The position numbers and the translations under genes were made by a program. Source: Xylophilus ampelinus (GTDB taxonomy: Bacteria > Pseudomonadota > Gammaproteobacteria > Burkholderiales > Burkholderiaceae_C). From it: a stretch of 64,000 nucleotides of DNA. The stretch's first letter is position 1, and each line of letters starts with the position of its first letter. Below, one piece after another: positions 62,592 to 64,000 of this stretch. Under the pieces are notes generated by a model. The model did not search any database and was not told the DNA's origin. It saw only the letters and a program-made list of their open reading frames with translations. The stretch is from assembly GCF_901875635.1 (NCBI RefSeq), contig NZ_CABFMN010000089.1, positions 5,847 through 69,846 of the forward strand, written 5' to 3'.

Positions 62592-63069
62592 GTTGATTCC
62601 TTCCTAGGTTGATCGGCGCCGCATCGGCGCCGGGTGGATGGGTTTGAGAAACATCACTTCCGGAGAAGTTGAGCCAACGATGGACGACGCCCCGTGCGCG
62701 CCGCGTCGTCGGTGGCGGCGCCCGGCTGTAGGTGCGCGACGACCCGGCTTGCGCGCGTGAGTGCCGGTGGGGCGCAGGGCGATGCGGGCAGCGTGTGGGC
62801 CGCGGCGCCATGCCGCGCCTTCAAGCCACGCGCCGACGGATTGCTATCGAATCAGGAGCTGCTTGCGCAGGCTGGACGGGCGCCGCGGCCATTTTTGTCC
62901 TGAAGAACCGGCGCGGTGACCCACGCGCGTGCGCTCCGCCGTGCCGCGTCCGCCTTGCGTTGCCTCAACGTTCTGATGACCTGCGACAAACGATAGGTAC
63001 CGCTCATGTAACTATCGATTTACATTTGTCAAACAAGGGGCCCGCAGAGCGGGCGAGGAGAGAAGAGCG
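62592..63069. other. 478-bp divergent spacer with repeat A8
   Basis: No convincing gene. Holds repeat A8 in its middle and an AT-rich patch (about 62990-63040: CGATAGGTACCGCTCATGTA, ACTATCGATTTACATTTG) just upstream of the nuclease gene that may carry its promoter. The right flank marks entry into a probable defence region. Confidence 0.45.
62841..62896 (-). repeat. Dispersed two-hairpin repeat, copy A8
   Basis: In reverse orientation: TTGCTATCGAATCAGGAGCT, GCTTGCGCAGGCTGGACGGG, CGCCGCGGCCATTTTTG. All elements of the family are present. Unlike the others it sits between divergent genes, so it does not follow a stop codon. Confidence 0.85.
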
Positions 63070-63798
63070 ATGGGTTGGCGATACGTGATCGGCGCCGTGC
63101 TGGATGCGACGGACGCGGCGCCTGCTCGGCAGGTGCGCAGAACAACATCAGCGAGCAACAAGGCGGCGGCACCGGCTTCCAACGCTAGGGCGAGCCCTGC
63201 GCGGCCGCGGCCAACCCGGCCCGCGCCGCCCGAGCCCGAGCGCCCGGCGCCAGAACGTGCATGGAGCGCCGCCGTCTTCGACCACATCGAATGGCGCCGC
63301 TTCGAAGCGGTATGCGAAGCCCTCTTCGCCCAGAGCGGCATGCGCAGCGAATCGCAGTCGCACGGTGCGGATGGCGGCGTCGACATCTGGCTCTACTCGC
63401 AGCACAGCGACAAGCCCGTGATCGTGCAGTGCAAGCATTGGAAGAAGCGTGTCGTCGGCGTGAAGGAGCTGCGTGAGTTCTATGGCGTGTTGAAGTCGCA
63501 TGACCTCACGTACGGAACGTTCGCCACCGGTTCGACTTTCAGCAGTGATGCGCTGGCGTTTGCGAAGAGCAACCGGGTCAATGCGCTGGACCGCGAACGG
63601 TTACTGGGCCTCATTGCCGGGCGGTCACCGAATCAACAGCAGGCACTGCTCGCCACAGCCTATGAGGGCGAGTATTGGAAGCCGACGTGTGTGAAGTGCG
63701 GGGTGAAGATGGTGCTGCGGGAAGGGAAAGACAGCGGGGCATTTTGGGGGTGCAGCAACTATGGGAAGACAAAGTGCAGGAGCATGATGAGCTGCTAG
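63070..63798 (+). CDS. Mrr-type restriction endonuclease-like protein with zinc ribbon
   Basis: 242 residues with a GAGGAGAGAAGAG ribosome site. After a Pro/Arg-rich linker (residues about 40-65) the Mrr catalytic domain shows IEWRRFEAVCEALFAQSG, the PD-(D/E)xK residues GADGGVDIWLYS and VIVQCKHWKK (D...QxK), and VGVKELREFYGVLKSHDLTY. The C-terminal zinc ribbon TCVKCGVKMVLREGKDSGAF with WGCSNYGKTKC is topoisomerase-like. Such proteins cut foreign or modified DNA. Its neighbour downstream may be another defence gene. Confidence 0.9.
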   Translation: MGWRYVIGAVLDATDAAPARQVRRTTSASNKAAAPASNARASPARPRPTRPAPPEPERPAPERAWSAAVFDHIEWRRFEAVCEALFAQSGMRSESQSHGADGGVDIWLYSQHSDKPVIVQCKHWKKRVVGVKELREFYGVLKSHDLTYGTFATGSTFSSDALAFAKSNRVNALDRERLLGLIAGRSPNQQQALLATAYEGEYWKPTCVKCGVKMVLREGKDSGAFWGCSNYGKTKCRSMMSC

Positions 63799-63834
63799 CA
63801 GCGAGCTTCAACACCCCAACTCAAAGGAAGATTG

Positions 63835-64000
63835 ATGAAGACATTTCACAACCCCGATCGATTTATGTCTGATCTGCGTCAAATACTTTCGCAAGGAAGA
63901 AAGCGCATAGGGTTGCTTGTGGGGGCGATGTCCCGCTCCCTGTTGAACCGTCGAGGGCAGCGGCTCCTCATTCGTGATGCTACGCGACCTTGCGCGAAGC
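63835..64000 (+). CDS. Start of a possible SIR2-like protein, partial
   Basis: ATG at 63835 with AAGGAAG upstream; 55 residues run off the window. MKTFHNPDRFMSDLRQILSQ, GRKRIGLLVGA looks like the N-terminal helix and nucleotide loop of SIR2-like NAD-binding domains found in defence proteins (LLVGAGAP), but the loop reads LLVGAMSRSLLN here, so it may be divergent or frameshifted. Recognition by eye from a short stretch. Confidence 0.4.
   Translation, partial: MKTFHNPDRFMSDLRQILSQGRKRIGLLVGAMSRSLLNRRGQRLLIRDATRPCAK

Overview
The window is GC-rich chromosomal DNA that looks like a betaproteobacterium of the order Burkholderiales, most likely family Comamonadaceae (Variovorax/Acidovorax-like). 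This is inferred from protein resemblance, from gene neighbours such as fkpB-ispH and apbC near metG, and from the small intergenic repeats. No rRNA, tRNA, CRISPR array or complete insertion sequence was seen.

Layout. 1-17639 is mostly housekeeping: ispH (partial), fkpB, radC, an Smr protein, a YidD-like protein, a truncated globin, a DksA-like zinc finger, a large FtsX-type permease, an operon of a YdeP/FdhF-type molybdoenzyme with a small winged-helix protein and fdhD, then a YciI protein, a LysR regulator, apbC, a patatin, a SnoaL protein and a beta-lactamase-fold hydrolase. 17978-23410 is a type VI secretion cassette: vgrG, a two-enzyme peptidoglycan hydrolase effector (M23-like plus GH19-like) and a putative immunity protein. 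The effector's 3' part and the immunity gene are clearly more AT-rich than the 5' part, which suggests toxin-module exchange. 23677-29188 holds yceH, an NAD-type isocitrate dehydrogenase, a TetR/lipoprotein divergon with paired palindromic operators, and metG.

29722-49676 is a large exopolysaccharide locus of two convergent, tightly coupled blocks. The forward block has an initiating sugar-phosphate transferase, glycosyltransferases, a flippase, and a five-gene precursor cassette: tandem nucleotidyltransferase, GDPD-like phosphodiesterase, membrane-kinase fusion, HAD phosphatase and class II aldolase. The reverse block has a GT2, a secreted GH16 glycanase, Wzz/GumC- and EpsG-like chain-length proteins, a Wzy-like polymerase and two Gfo/Idh/MocA oxidoreductases. 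Together they form a Wzx/Wzy-type pathway with an unusual activated building block.

50071-64000 holds a lipoprotein, a CHMI-type isomerase, a secreted alpha/beta hydrolase, mnmH and selD (tRNA selenouridine), an uncharacterised trio (ferritin-like, PhnD-like, acyl-CoA dehydrogenase), a Coq4-like protein, a broken dihydrodipicolinate-synthase-family gene, an AI-2E transporter/GAF fusion, a DUF2383 four-helix protein, an Mrr-type nuclease and the start of a probable SIR2-like protein.

The most unusual cross-window signal is a dispersed ~57-bp two-hairpin repeat with eight good copies. Six lie at gene 3' ends with the T-run in terminating orientation, one supplies the fdhD stop codon, and one is read in frame inside metG as an Ala/Lys linker. 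Two other repeat types are also read through in frame, in the FdhF-like and ferritin-like genes.
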